DNA of 64,000 bases from Eurosta solidaginis (GCF_040869045.1 NC_090319.1:381253601-381317600); one strand, 5' to 3'. Counted from the first letter of the stretch, positions 34,905-46,652 are shown. The notes: generated by a model from the letters alone, not told the origin. A program made the numbers and translations.

Positions 34905-35745
34905 TATATAATTCTAAAGGGAATAGTTGCTATAGAGGGGTATTTGATTCATTTATAATCAGACCTATTCTAAATATTCTCGCGGAATTTTGTTCTCGCG
35001 GATTTTTTTATTCCCGCGGAAAAATTCCTCCAATTCTTTTCTCCTAGGGGGAAGAATAATTGGGGAATAGGAATTTTTAATTTTCGAAGTCAGCTGTTTT
35101 GTCAATTGAAATTTCGTTGCGCATTTCTTATTTTGTTTAAAAAATTGTAAAGTTTAATTATTGTTGCCAATTTGTTTGAAATTAAGAAATAAGGTATAAA
35201 CAATGCACATTATTGCATTTCATATGGTATTCACTGAAATGAGTAATGAATTGGTGCCACAGCAACATCAACAGAGGAGCATAAGAAGAAGACCGGCGGG
35301 ATAACACAAATCGAAATATGCGCTCTTCCGTTGCTTATGATATATTTTTCGACTTAAAATAAAAAATATTGTGGTTGTTGTTGTTGTTGTATTAACAGTG
35401 AAAATATTGTGGTAGAACGTAAATACATATTTTAGCACAAATTTGTACAAATAAGTGTTCTTTCTTAAAATAACCAATTTCCTTTAACTATTTTGATGCA
35501 TTCCGTTTAATTTAACTAGTGAAAAAACTCCTATGAAATGGCAGAGAGATCTACCTCTCCCTCACATTCATAGTACCTACTTTTCTTCCATAACCGGTTT
35601 CCGCTTTTTCGAACATTGTTCAGAATAGGAGGAAAGGGAGAAGTGAAAAAATTCACAAGGAATTTTTATTTAGAATACGAGGAATGGGAGAAGGGAAAAA
35701 ACTCGCACGGAATTTTAGCTTAGAATTGGGCTGAATAATGTAGCA
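34905..35745. repeat. Degenerate repeat region with 'ggaattttgttctcgcgga' and 'gggagaag' units
   Basis: The left part has three 'tctcgcgga' or 'cccgcggaa' units. The right part (35610-35740) has two or three ~45-bp units containing 'gaatgggagaagggaaaaaa'. The two sides are weakly complementary, which may mean an old inverted-repeat element. A (TTG)n run lies at about 35369-35388. Confidence 0.4.
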
Positions 35746-35885
35746 GTCTGATTTCTTACGGAGTGAACCATTTTTTATGAACTTGAGACTACTATTTCCG
35801 ACGAAAATTTGGCGTCTTCTATAAAAAAATTAAGTAAGACTGTAAAAGAAAAATTCTGACTTCAGCGCATCCCTACTAGCACATT

Positions 35886-38256
35886 TTTATACTCAGCTGA
35901 GCAGAGCTCTCAGAGTATATTAATTTTGTTCGCATAACGGTAATACGTAACGGCACAAACTAATCGAGATAGATATAGACTTCTATATATCAAAATGATC
36001 TGGGCGAAAAAAGAAATTCATTTAGCCATGTCGGTCCATCCGCCCGTCCGTCCGTAAACACGATAACTTGAGTAAATTATGAGATATCTTAATGAAATTG
36101 TATGTAAATTCCTGGGCACTCGTCTCAGATCGCTATTTAAAATGAACGAAATCGGACTATAGCCACGCCCACTTTTTCGATATCGAAAATTTCGAAAAAC
36201 TGAAAGAGCGGGATAATTCATTACCAAAGATGGACAAAGCGATGAAACTTGGTAGGTGGGTTGACCTTATGACGCAGAATAGAAAATTAGTAAAATTTTG
36301 GCTAATGGGTGTGGAACCGCCCACTTTTAAAAGAAGGTAAATTAGAAGTTTTGCAAGCTGTAATTTGGCAGTCGTTGAAGATATCATGATGAAATTTGGC
36401 AGAAACGTTACTCCTATTACCATATGTGTGCTAAATAAAAATTTGCAAAATCGGATGACGCACACGCACTTTTTAAAACGAAAAATTTTAAAAGTCAAAT
36501 TTTAACAAAAAATTTTACATCTTTACAGTATACTAGCAGACCCGGCAGACGTTGCTCTGCCCTAAATTTTGCCTATCTGCATACATTTTAATAGGCTTTT
36601 TCCGTCTAACTCTGCCCTACCCCTCTACACTTTTTCCTAATCTTTTTACTCACTCCTCCCTCCGTCTTTTTCGCTTCATCACCATCTTCGTCTCATTCTA
36701 TCTCTTTCTCAGTCTCCTTCTCTCTTTTCTCTTCTCCCCAGAGGGTGGTATGTATTTTATTCCAGTCCCAGTCCCACTCCGAGTCTCAGTCTCAGTCCCA
36801 ATCCTAGTCCTAATCCCAGTCCCAGTCAGTCCGCCTCTGGTATATTTCCCGGAAAAAAGCATCGTAAATGCTAATATAGGCAAATTTATATACGAAATTT
36901 CAGGCAAATCGAATAGGACGTATGTAAATAGGTATGTGGGTATTATTAATACTTGTCTTTATTTCAGCTTCGCATGCATATTTATCAGTTTTGCCAGGTT
37001 GATGCGACTAAATCGAATATCACTATGAACTTTAGAGCTCTCAGCAACAGCTTTCATTTGATATCCATATTACACACACATTCTAGGTGTATCCGGGTCC
37101 ACGTTTTAGGCTATATCTCGACACCCTTGCCTCCCAGTTGCATGAAAATGATCCTGTCTATAGCACTCATCAACAGCTTTCATTTGATATCCATATTGTA
37201 TAAACACATTCTAGGGGTACCCGGGTCCACGTTTTGATCTCAAGACCCAATGCACGTAACGAAAAAAAGGTAGACGTTGGCCGATTCTCAGACCTACCCA
37301 ATATGCTCACAAAATTTGATGAGAATCGGTTCAGCCGTTTCGGAGGAGTAAAGTCTCTAACACCGTGACAGAAGAGTTTTATATATTAGATAAGTAAATT
37401 ATGTTAGCATTCAACTCCAGTAATGATAAGGTGCAACAAAATGCAAAAATAAAAGAAAATTTCAAAATGGGCGTGGCTCCGCCCTTTTTCACTTAATTCG
37501 CCTAGAATACTTTTAATGCCATATGTCGAACAAAAATTTACCAATCCTTGTGGAATTTGGTAAGGACAGAGCTTCTATGACGGTAACTATTTTCTGTGAA
37601 AATGGGCGAAATCGGTTGAAGCCACGCACAGTTTTTATACACAGTCGACCGTCTGTCCTTCCGCTAGGCCGTTAACACGATAACTTGAGCGAAAATCGTT
37701 ATATATTTACTAAACTTAGTTCACGTACTTATCTGAACTCACTTTATCTTGGTACTAATATTAAGTAGAATAAAATGAAAAAGTTCTGCAGGACGAAATC
37801 AAAAGCCCTTGGAATCTTGGCAGGAATACTGTTCGTGGTATTACGTATATAAATAAATTAGCGGTACCCGACGGATGATGTTCTGGGTCACCCTGGTCCA
37901 CATTTTGGTCGATATCTCGAAAACGCCTTCACATATACAACTAAGGGCTACTCCCTTTTAAAACCCTCATTAATACTTTTAATTTGATAACCATATCGTA
38001 CAAACACATTCTAGAGTCACCCCTGGTCCACCCTTATTGCGATATCTCGAAAAGGCGTCTATCTATAGAACTATGGTCTACTTCCTCTTAAAATACTCTT
38101 TAATACCTTCCATTTGATACACATGTCATACAAATACATTCCAGGGTTACCTTAGGTTCATTTTGCTAAATGGTGATTTTCCCTTATTTTGTCTCCAAAG
38201 CTCTCAGCTGAGTATGTAATGTTCGGTTACACCCGAACTTAGCTTTCCTTACTTGT
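35886..38256 (+). mobile_element. HINE family 1, copy F, interrupted by a Helitron
   Basis: Complete ends: 'ttatactcagctgagcagag' at the left and 'cttagctttccttacttg' after the hairpin at the right. About three 130-bp tandem units lie at 37860-38170. The Helitron at 36533-37390 sits inside the core at a position where other copies (such as E near 24893) are uninterrupted. Confidence 0.88.
36533..37390 (-). mobile_element. Non-autonomous Helitron, 858 bp, nested in HINE copy F
   Basis: On the minus strand the element starts TCTAATATATAAAAC and ends CTGCTAG, fitting 5'-TC...CTRR-3'. A stem GGCAGA/TCTGCC with a 6-nt loop lies 11 nt before the CTAG end. It is inserted between A and T with no duplication: 'cagtata' on one side and 'taagtaaatt' on the other rejoin exactly to the sequence in HINE copy E. 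The interior has a pyrimidine tract, CAGTCC-like repeats and two ~126-bp units (37046-37250) related to the HINE tandem unit. No Rep/helicase is encoded, so transposition would depend on an autonomous Helitron. Confidence 0.9.
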
Positions 38257-39544
38257 TTCGACCTCAAATTGCTTCAAAAAAGGAGTTAACATCTGGTGAT
38301 TCTTGTCACCATTATAAACAAACGGTATGAGTTTGACATAATTTACGATATAACCTTTCTTGGTGTAGGGGTGTAAAATTGCCAAATCAGATTGGTTGAC
38401 TTTTGATTGGTTTCATTGATATGAATTACCTTAAATATTTTTGGAGTATTTTAGGTTCCCTCAAAAACACAGGGTTTCATAGATTTTTTTGCGTATTATT
38501 AACTCACCTGCAATAAAAAAAGAAAAAAAGAATTATTATTAGCAACATTGTTATGATATAGGTTATCAATTAAAGTACTAATTTTTAAATTTTTAACAAG
38601 TTTTCTTTGTGCTTACATTGCTAATGTATTGTTATAATTGCGGTGTGAGGCTTCGCCACTGAGCAAAAGAAAATAAAATTACTAACAAAAACGACTATTT
38701 TCGGCTGGTTAGAAATATAAAAAGTTTGGGACTTGACTTTCTTTCACACTCTTTCCAAGTATTTTCTTAGTTCGCTTTTATTACTTTTATATTTTTCAAT
38801 GTGAGAATTGGCAAAAGGCCTTTACAAAACACATTTCTTTTAATTTGAGCTATCAGCGCATGCTTGAGATATATTTGCGAATAACATTGATTCTCAAATT
38901 CTTCATTCAAATTGAGATCAAAGAAAAATGTTTTTGGGTTGTTAGTTGGAATTGCATAATTTTATGCAATTTTTTTTGCAAACAGAAATTCAGTTTACCA
39001 TTAAAATTATTTTCTCCGCTCTAACCGCGTGTTTAGAAATCCACTTTGAAAAACACCAAATCAAGTTAATGACATAATAGATATGAACGTAAAAAACGAA
39101 TATGGCATCAGCGCAGTTTGAGCTGCACTTAAAAAGCATTTGGGAAGTTGATGCAATTGCGCTTGCCCAAACTAATATTGGGCACTACAACAAAAGGTAT
39201 GCAGGTGTGCATATAAGCAAGGTAAGGCATACCGAACATATTTACATATTTCTAATGAATATATGTACATGTATGTATATGAGGAGTTCCGCACCAAAAC
39301 GCAATATGTGCACCGATAATTTTGTTTTTGAGATATGGATGGGATTTCACTTCACTTTCTAAAATCTATGTAATAATCTTTATGAGAATTGAAAAACAGT
39401 ACATCTAGCGGTTCTGGAACACTAACAGCAAAATGCAATAATTGTAAAAAATTTTTATTGAGTTGAAAATTTTGCTATGTTTATATGAATCAAAATAAGT
39501 TGAGGAGTGCTTTTATACTCCTTTGGGATGATTTCAGTAGTACT
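38257..39544. other. Spacer
   Basis: 1.3 kb of AT-rich sequence. The 86-codon plus-strand frame at 39102-39362 has no recognised domain. Confidence 0.4.
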
Positions 39545-40440
39545 TTAGGAGTAGGTTAGGTTAGGTTAAAGTGGTCGCCTCCGCTGACCAAGCGGAGACT
39601 CAGGGAAGGTCATTGTGGCCCGCTATGATACCACACAGGAGCCATTATTTGCCTCCTGTAGAACGTGGTTCATACACCCATGAAACAAATGCAAGGCACT
39701 CAGAGATATGTCTGTGGAGACTTATTTTTATTTTATTTGCAGGCTCATATGAGCAACATGGGCGTCAATAAGACAGTGACCTATTAGAATACCGATTAAC
39801 TGGCTAATAGAGCGGCGATTCAGAAGTATGAACGATTACGGTCTACTTTCGTCCAGCTTGTGCCAGATTTGCCCGAGAAGCCTACATATTGGTTTTATGG
39901 CCCATCCCGCGTTAGCTTACTCCGTGAGCTGAGGTCGCAGCCAAATGCTTGCAAGTTTTAGAGGAGGATTCACCCAGCCATCATAGGTGATTGTTCGCAA
40001 GTTGGTGTCTTCCCTTGCTAGATCATCAGCAGCGAAGTTTCTCGGGACGTTACGGTGACCCAAATTATGCTCAGGCTGCACTTATCATCTAGTTTGTTAA
40101 GCTAGCTTTCCTGAACTTTAACGCCACCAGATTTTATAGTGACGAGTTATCACTACATTGCAGAGATTTCATGGCAGTTTGCTGTCGAAAAAATGGAAAT
40201 AGAGTTAGTCACCGGCAGTTTAATTAGATAGAGAGCAACTTCCCAGATAGCTATAAGCTCATCGCGAAACACAGTGCAGTGGTCTAGTAAGCGTTGGCTC
40301 TTATTAATACTGAGCTTTCTTGATAATATTCCACTGCCAACTCTGTTGTTCAATTTAGAGCCGTTCGTGAAGACGGAGACTTCTTGATTTCCTGGCTCCA
40401 TGCAATTTGCCCACTCACTCCTTTCTGCGATTTTTGTGGA
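39545..40440 (-). mobile_element. RNase H-bearing LINE, 3' half, decayed
   Basis: The minus-strand frame at 40153-40401 contains 'VFTNGSKLNNRVGSGI' and 'HCTVFRDELIAIWEVA', the first two RNase H motifs. Beyond stops, 'AADDLARE' and 'IGHCLIDAHVAHM' follow, in the right order for RNase H end and zinc-knuckle tail. The left edge 'taggttaggtta' is the reverse of the (TAACC)-type 3' tail typical of such LINEs. Inactive. Confidence 0.75.
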
Positions 40441-41413
40441 AAATTTATTGGTTCAGCAAGGGGACGGTATTAAGTGCACTAGCTTTAAGGACGTGCTTCA
40501 GGATCTGGGTATGCACAAACCTGCAGTCCGTTCAGGGTTCTATTGCGTTGCATAAAGTTAAAACGCAATTATTACAAACAACCGGTTTTTGGCTGATGGT
40601 GTGTTATCTTATATCTGCCATAATATCGAATAAGTTATGAGTCACTTATTTCATTTTGGTTTGGAACTTCTCATATATATATGTATGTATACACATATAT
40701 TATGAAACTAAATTCCACTGAGCGCAAATAACGTTGCTAAAATATGGTGTCAAATCCGTAAACGTGCGTCAACAGTAGGACAGTTTAGTACGATAAAGGT
40801 GCTAATAACCAACTGCTAGTTGAGAGGTAGGCATAAGTGCCAGGAGCAGCGTGAGTCTAACAATAGAGTTGGCCAGATAAATATTTAAATATAAATTTGT
40901 ATGCAGACAAACAAAGCTGATGTTTGAAACAATTGCTGACAACATCCACCGTTGAGTTCAAAAAAAAAAAAATATATTTTTCTCAAATATCACGAAAGGA
41001 AAGCTATTAAATGCAATACAAACTTTTAAAGATTTTCTTTAATTTATTATCTTCAAGATAATGCAACGTAATTAATACAAAGAATAGCACCTTATTAAGA
41101 AAATATTTGAAATTAGAATAAATTAGCATTAATAAAGCTTAATTTGCAAAATACTCGAATGAAATAACAAAAAATTTACTGCGCAATATTTTAAAACATG
41201 CAAATCGTGATATGAAAATCTAAACCCAATAAAACGAGAATAAATGCGAGGAGGGGAATCGATAATTTCATTTGTATTTAAAAATATTTAATTCAGATTT
41301 TTATTATTGAATTAGGTAAACAGGTTTCTTAGTAAATTTTGTTTACTCCTTTTGTTGTCAGTGTTAAACTTTGTTGTGTTTAGTGAGTTGTTGTGAAACG
41401 TTTATCAGATTTT
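40441..41413. other. Spacer
   Basis: No gene or repeat family recognised; AT-rich. Confidence 0.4.
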
Positions 41414-41908
41414 TTTATACTCAACTGAGCAGAGCTCACATAGTATATTAATTTTGTTCGCATAACGTTACCCCGTAAAGGCATAAACTAATCGAGATAG
41501 ATATAGACTTCTATATACCAAAATTATTTGGGCGAAAAAAGAAAATCATTTAGCCATGTCCGTCCGTCTGTCCGTAAACACGATAACTTGAGTAAATTCT
41601 AATGAAATTTGGTATGTAAGTTCACGGGCACTCATCTCAGATCGCTATTTAAAATGAACGTAATCGGACTATAACCACGCCCACTTTTTCGATATCGAAA
41701 ATTTCGAAAAACCGAAAAAGTGCGATAATTCATTACCAAATAGGTGGGTTGACCTTATGACGCAGAATAGAAAATTAGTAAAATTTTAGACAGTAGGCGT
41801 GGCACCGCCCACTTTTAAAAGAAGGTAAATTAAAAGTTTTGCAGTCTGTAATTGGGCAGCTGAGTATGTAATGTTCGGTTACACCCGAACTTAGCCTTCC
41901 TTACTTGT
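41414..41908 (+). mobile_element. HINE family 1, copy G (short form)
   Basis: 'ttatactcaactgagcagag' at the left and 'cttagccttccttacttg' at the right, with the hairpin intact. It lacks the tandem block, like copies B and C, and has a small deletion in the core near 41740. Confidence 0.85.
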
Positions 41909-42211
41909 TTTTTTTTAGTCGTTTGTTCATATTTTTGTATGTCACGCAGAATGACCCTGAATTTACGCCTTCAAACCGGTAAATAAATAGATTTTTAGAA
42001 ATAAAATAACAGGCGACATGAAATGAAAGAAACAAAAAGCTTGCTGATAGGCGCTTACTGGTTTGAAATATTTTAGATTGTGTTGCTGATATTGCATTTG
42101 AGAGTTGATGAAGTGGAATTTAAAATAAAAAAAAAAAAAAAAATGAACACTAAAAACGAAAAGAATAAAATTTGGTAATATATGTATATAATAAGGCTTT
42201 TATAATAATAA

Positions 42212-42841
42212 CTAGCAGAGCCTGCAGGCGTTGTTTGCCATAACTTTGATCTAGCTACATAAATTTTAATACGTCTTTACCTCTTACTCTCGCTTCCCCA
42301 CTCTCCCACTTTTCTTTATCCTTTTATTCACTCCTATCTGCGTCTCTTTCACCTTCTCCGTCTTTTCCATCACTTATTTTCTTTCTAGCTCCTTTTCCCC
42401 CCTTTGCTCCATCCATCCCTATTTATCCTATCTATCTCTTCGTCTAATTCTGTCACTTCCCAGTCCCTTTCTCTTTCCCCATTTTTCTCTCTAGTTCTTC
42501 TATTCTTCTCCATTCCTTATTCCCAGTCCCAGTCTCCTTCCCTTTCCCAGCCCCAGTCCAAGTCCCAGTTCCAGTTCCAGTCCCAGTCCCAGCACCCGTA
42601 TCAGTCCTGTCCCAGAGGGTTGTATGTATTTTTAAATGCTGTTTTATAAAAAAATAAAACAATTTTGTCTAAAAAAAATTAAGGGTGGACCACCCTTATC
42701 ATATTGGGGTATGAAAAATAGATAAGATCCGATTTTAGACTTACTCAACATGCTCACAAAAATTTCATGAGAATCGGTCAAGCCGTTTTGAAGGATTTCA
42801 ACCACAACACTGTGACACGAGAATTTTATATATGTATAAGA
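42212..42841 (-). mobile_element. Non-autonomous Helitron, 630 bp
   Basis: The left edge 'a|ctagcagagcctgcaggcg' is the reverse of a CTAG end followed by T. The right edge reverses to TCTTATACATATATAAAA preceded by A. The last 120 bp ('gagaatcggtcaagccgttt') match the Helitron at 36.5 kb. The interior is a long C/T tract with about ten CAGTCC-like repeats near 42520-42610. It lacks the HINE-like tandem units, so it is a second structural variant. Confidence 0.82.
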
Positions 42842-42864
42842 TTTAAATTATAAATTGTAGTGAT

Positions 42865-43075
42865 ATACCTCGGGGCAGATTAAGACGGAGCTTCTCTTCA
42901 AAATTGTATTGTGCTACTTTTATTTCCTTTTGTTTTAAAAATTCATGGACCTACATGTTTTGTGCCGCCTTCGAACGGCTAGGAATCATTCCATGATAGA
43001 GATACATGCTGATTGCTTGCTGGGGGCAACCCACTTAAGAAAAAGTTTTCAAAAGTATTTTTTTGTTTGGCTTTT
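42865..43075 (-). mobile_element. SINE fragment, minus orientation
   Basis: 'gagcttctcttcaaaattgt', 'ggacctacatgttttgtgcc' and 'ttccatgatagagatacat' follow the order of the SINE body. The tRNA-like head is missing. Confidence 0.65.
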
Positions 43076-43135
43076 ACGATGTCTTCGGAGGTTATCGCGC
43101 ATTACATTTATTTATTTATAACCTACTTTTTAAAT
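43076..43135 (+). mobile_element. SINE 3'-end fragment, plus orientation
   Basis: 'tcttcggaggttatcgcgca' followed by 'ttacatttatttattta' is the SINE 3' end, but in the opposite direction to the fragment it touches. The pair is either a head-to-head rearrangement or two insertions. Confidence 0.6.
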
Positions 43136-43377
43136 AAATTCCAAAATATCATATGACTTTTGATTAATGGGCATAATATTCTTCTAACACTCATATTATA
43201 CACATGCATAACTAAACACGTTAATCATTTCCAAATTTTAATAAATTCCAAAAACGCGCCAGTTGCTTAAACTTCACAACAAAACATTATACCATGCTGT
43301 GCAACTTAAACAAATAAGTGCACTCCCGTTTATTTACAAGACAAACGACAATCGTTTAAGAAACTTCAAAGTTTAAA

Positions 43378-43748
43378 GTTTAAAAAAGAGAACAAATAAA
43401 TAAATCAACTGCATTTGCTTATTAGTAACCTAAAGCCCAACTGACTTTCAGACATGTAGTCTTAACCCTGCTGCTACTAACTCTCTAAAATTATTCTAAT
43501 TAAATGCTAAATATTGTTAATTATGCTAACATGTGTATAATTGGTATAACCAAATGACCGGCTGGACCACTCACAGCTTACAACATGTACTCGTATGTAT
43601 GTATGTTTGCACCTCTCAGATGTCGCTTTGGTGTGTGTATGTGTGTTAGTAACCCTTTATGCCTTGTCGGTGGCATTTCTTTGATTATACAGCGAATGTC
43701 ATAATTGCCACACACTAGAAACCGTTAATTTGTTGTAATTGAATGAGA
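43378..43748. repeat. Left arm of a near-perfect long inverted repeat
   Basis: These 371 bp are the reverse complement of 46653-47027. By eye, the only difference is a 4-bp indel ('gattatacag' here versus 'gattaattatacag' on the other arm). It begins 'gtttaaaaaagagaac' and ends 'gtaattgaatgaga'. It contains a short 'gtatgtatgtatg' run and no coding frame. No flanking direct repeat is visible. Confidence 0.95.
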
Positions 43749-43955
43749 AGTGCTTTTGAAATTAACCCGAAATTTTCACGAAACTGTACCGAAGTAGTTC
43801 CAAAGTTGTCCTTAAGTTTACGGCCACCAAGCGGCTGCCTACTTCTCGACAGAATCCTGTCCTTTCACTTACGATCGACACATACATGTGAAAGTTTAAA
43901 CAATTGAAAACAACTCCTAATTTTTTCACAAAAATAATAGGCTAGAACATTTAAT
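43749..43955 (-). mobile_element. Old dispersed repeat, distal part (outermost nested layer)
   Basis: Continuous with 46143-46262 if the inserted fold-back is removed: 'aatgtggttat' here joins 'attaatcgttcccgaaatgg' there. The minus-strand head has a (GTT)n run followed by 'aggttttggggagtgttatc'. From memory this resembles a common fly repeat, but I cannot name it. The far border is uncertain. Confidence 0.5.
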
Positions 43956-44163
43956 GTGGTTATTAGGGTGGGTCGATTTGTATGGACGAAAGTTAACCGA
44001 TATCGCGCCATCGATTTTTCGATAGGATTTGGGTTCAGGAAAAAAAGTTCCACTACGCATACCCAAAAAAATAATTTTCGAGCCTGCGAAATTTCATTTT
44101 TTTGACTTTTTTCGACTTTGATTTTTAAGGTTTTTTTATGACCTACTAAAAAAATGTTCATAT

Positions 44164-45934
44164 TGTGACGAATACTATCAACACTAAGAGGTACTATCAT
44201 CTCTAAGCCGATACTGAGCAGTGACTCGTATGCACATCAAGAAATCAATCATTTTGTCGACCCATATGTCCATACGAGCAGCGGAGAAGAGGCGCACAAA
44301 CACATGCAATAATTTGTGCAAGTATCACTCACATATACGCGCGCATATGAGAAGCTATAAACGTAGTTATAGCTGGTAATTTTTATAGCATATAACTCAA
44401 CGGATCCTTTAAATTTGATAGCGGATCTGAACCACGATATACACATACTTCGGTCATGGTTTGCGGAACATAAACTGGTTGTCAGCAATAAAACCAAATT
44501 AATGTGCTTTAGTCCAAAACTTCAAGAAGCACAAGATCTTAATATAACTTTTCACAGTGCAATATGCAAACGTAATATAACCATCGTTATCAGTATTCTT
44601 TTCAAAATAATACAGCATGTGACTCTAACTGCTTTGAAATTGAAAAAGTGAATAGCTTCAAATACCTAGGAGTCACAATTGACCGTAATCTATACTGGAA
44701 TGAGCAAATCGCAACTGTAAGAAAATACTTACTTTCAACCAATCGTATACTTTACCGTCTTAGAAAATACGTTCCAAACCATACACTGAAAACAGTTTAT
44801 TGTAGTATATTTCATTCAAAATTAGAATATGGAATAAGTTGCTGGGGTGGTGCTCACTCCAATAAAATAAATCAATTAACTGTACTGCAAAAATGTGCAG
44901 TAAGGAAAATTTTAAACTGTCCACGTCGGACTCACTCCTTTGACTTATTTAGAAGATCAAAAATATTCCCAGTTCGGCATTTGTTCTATTACAAAGTTTT
45001 AAAAATTTTTTACATGAGAGGTGGCTATTTGCAAAATCCCACACGAGGAATGTACAGCCTGCGTAGTAACCATAGCACACTTGTTTCTTTACCAGTTTTT
45101 CGAACAACATTGTTTAGAAATTCCTACACTGTCTTATCCTGCAAACTTTTTAATTCCCTTCCAGAAAACATACGAGACATTAGATCCAGATCTGTGTTTT
45201 TAAAAAAAATAAAAACTTGGCTTCTTGAGTTTGATGCCAACCAGATAGAAATTTTGATGCACTACGTTGTATAATATAGTCTTTGATTTTATATATGCAT
45301 TGTATAGTTTTGAATTTTCTTTTTGCTGTTTTCTTATGAGGAATTCTGTAAACTTAGCTTTTGTATTCTTTCTTCAAATTGTTTCATGACTTAATTTAGT
45401 CAATTTATTTTTGAAATATCTTATTCTCATTTTAAATAAATTTTTTTTATATATATCTTGTATTCTTTTTTTGTTCACCCCACTACTACTATTTATACAA
45501 TGGAATTTGTTAAAACATGATGTGACATACAACACTATTTTTATTATATAAAATAAAGATGTCACTAACTATTCTCTAAGTAATGATATTGTAGACATGT
45601 AAAATTAAGCTATCGAATATGTACATACGCTTATGAGAATAATGAAATAAATAATAATCTAATCTAATAATCTAATCTAGTAAATTCTAGAATAGAAAAG
45701 CCTAGAAATATGCAACGAGGAAACCAGACAGTATTAAAGACAGCAACAGTAGAGGCACGACAATCAGTTTGATTAAGCACGCTATCTGTCGAGCAATAGA
45801 AGTGTTATTTTTGAAAGTAGTCTAATAAAGACCATTTTGCATTATCGAATATTGGAGTTATTTATTGAACAGTTTAGTGATTCGATCGTTAGCAGAAGGT
45901 TGCAAATAAGAGGAATTGCACTAAATTCGTTACA
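44164..45934. mobile_element. LTR retrotransposon remnant (solo LTR), split by a LINE
   Basis: The ends TGTGACGAAT and ATTCGTTACA form a 10-bp inverted repeat with one mismatch and the TG...CA signature of LTRs. It is flanked by 'atat' at 44160-44163 and 45935-45938, a 4-bp duplication usual for Ty3/gypsy-type integration. Without the LINE, about 500 bp remain, a plausible LTR length. No internal retroviral-type genes are present, which fits LTR-LTR recombination. The assignment rests on ends and duplication only. Confidence 0.75.
44390..45680 (+). mobile_element. 5'-truncated CR1/Jockey-group LINE, RT C-terminal half
   Basis: Two frames, 44390-44651 and 44648-45274, cover the region after the RT palm. 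'LNHDIHILRSWFAEHKL' precedes a shift, then 'FKYLGVTIDRNLYWNEQI', 'LEYGISCWGG' and 'VLQKCAVRKIL' follow in the order seen in CR1/Jockey-type elements. The 3' UTR runs from 45275 and ends in a TAATC-type tandem tail (about 45650-45679), usual for LINEs without poly-A. Endonuclease and catalytic motifs are missing. It lies inside the solo LTR. Confidence 0.82.
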
Positions 45935-46142
45935 ATATGTACAATCAAAGGAAATTTTTTTTAGTAGGTCATGAAAAAAACCTTAACGATTAAAGTCGAA
46001 AAAAATGAAAAAAATTAAAATTCGCAATCTCGAAAATTATTTTTTGGGTATACGTATTGGAACTTTTTTACCTGAGCCCAAATCCTATCGAAAAACCGAT
46101 GGCGCGCTATGGGTTAATAAAACGACCCAGTCTAGTGGTTAT

Positions 46143-46262
46143 ATTAATCGTTCCCGAAATGGTCGTGCTTTGATCTATATACGGCAAATGACCATCAACA
46201 TCGATAACACTCCCCAAAACCTACGCGGGGTGTCTTTATCATTAATACAACAACAACACAAG
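46143..46262 (-). mobile_element. Old dispersed repeat, proximal part
   Basis: See 43749-43955. The right edge is a (CAA)n run ('acaacaacaaca'), the reverse of the GTT-rich head. A fragment of the same head lies at 61.45-61.51 kb. Confidence 0.55.
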
Positions 46263-46652
46263 CTGTAACCGCAATTGTAAATTGTAACTTCTACCAAAAC
46301 TGTAGCTGTTAATCTATACTAAGCAAAACCAACAGCACTGTTAACGGGAATGTTGTCATAACTCTAACCGTTGCCTTAATAATACCAATGGTCGCAGCCG
46401 TTACCGTAACTAGGTCATAACTGCAACGTGACTGCAGCCATAAACATGGAAGCTTTCTCATATCTGCTTACCCTTTTCTAGTTCTGTAGTTTGGTTGTTC
46501 TTACTCTTTCAGAACTGTGCGTACTGTATTTCGTACGAAAATTGTTATCAAGCAACATCATTTTCATAATTTCAGATATTTTTCGTAGTCATTTTTCATC
46601 TTCTTTCTTTTCAACTTTTCTCTATATCCACTGCAACAAAACAAGCAGCTCA
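46263..46652. other. Spacer inside the inverted repeat
   Basis: About 170 bp resembles the GTTACR array in reverse ('gccgttaccgtaac'). The rest is unassigned. Confidence 0.4.

Larger units (their letters stand above)
43964..46134. mobile_element. hAT-like fold-back element with 8-bp target duplication, split by an LTR
   Basis: The ends read TAGGGTGGGTCG and, on the reverse strand, TAGACTGGGTCG. The arms (43964-44160 and about 45945-46134) are ~190-bp reverse complements at roughly 80-85% by eye, sharing 'atcggtttttcgatagg'-type sequence. The duplication 'gtggttat' lies at 43956-43963 and 46135-46142. Without the LTR insertion the element is about 396 bp, nearly all stem. Eight-base duplications are characteristic of hAT. 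No transposase. Confidence 0.85.
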
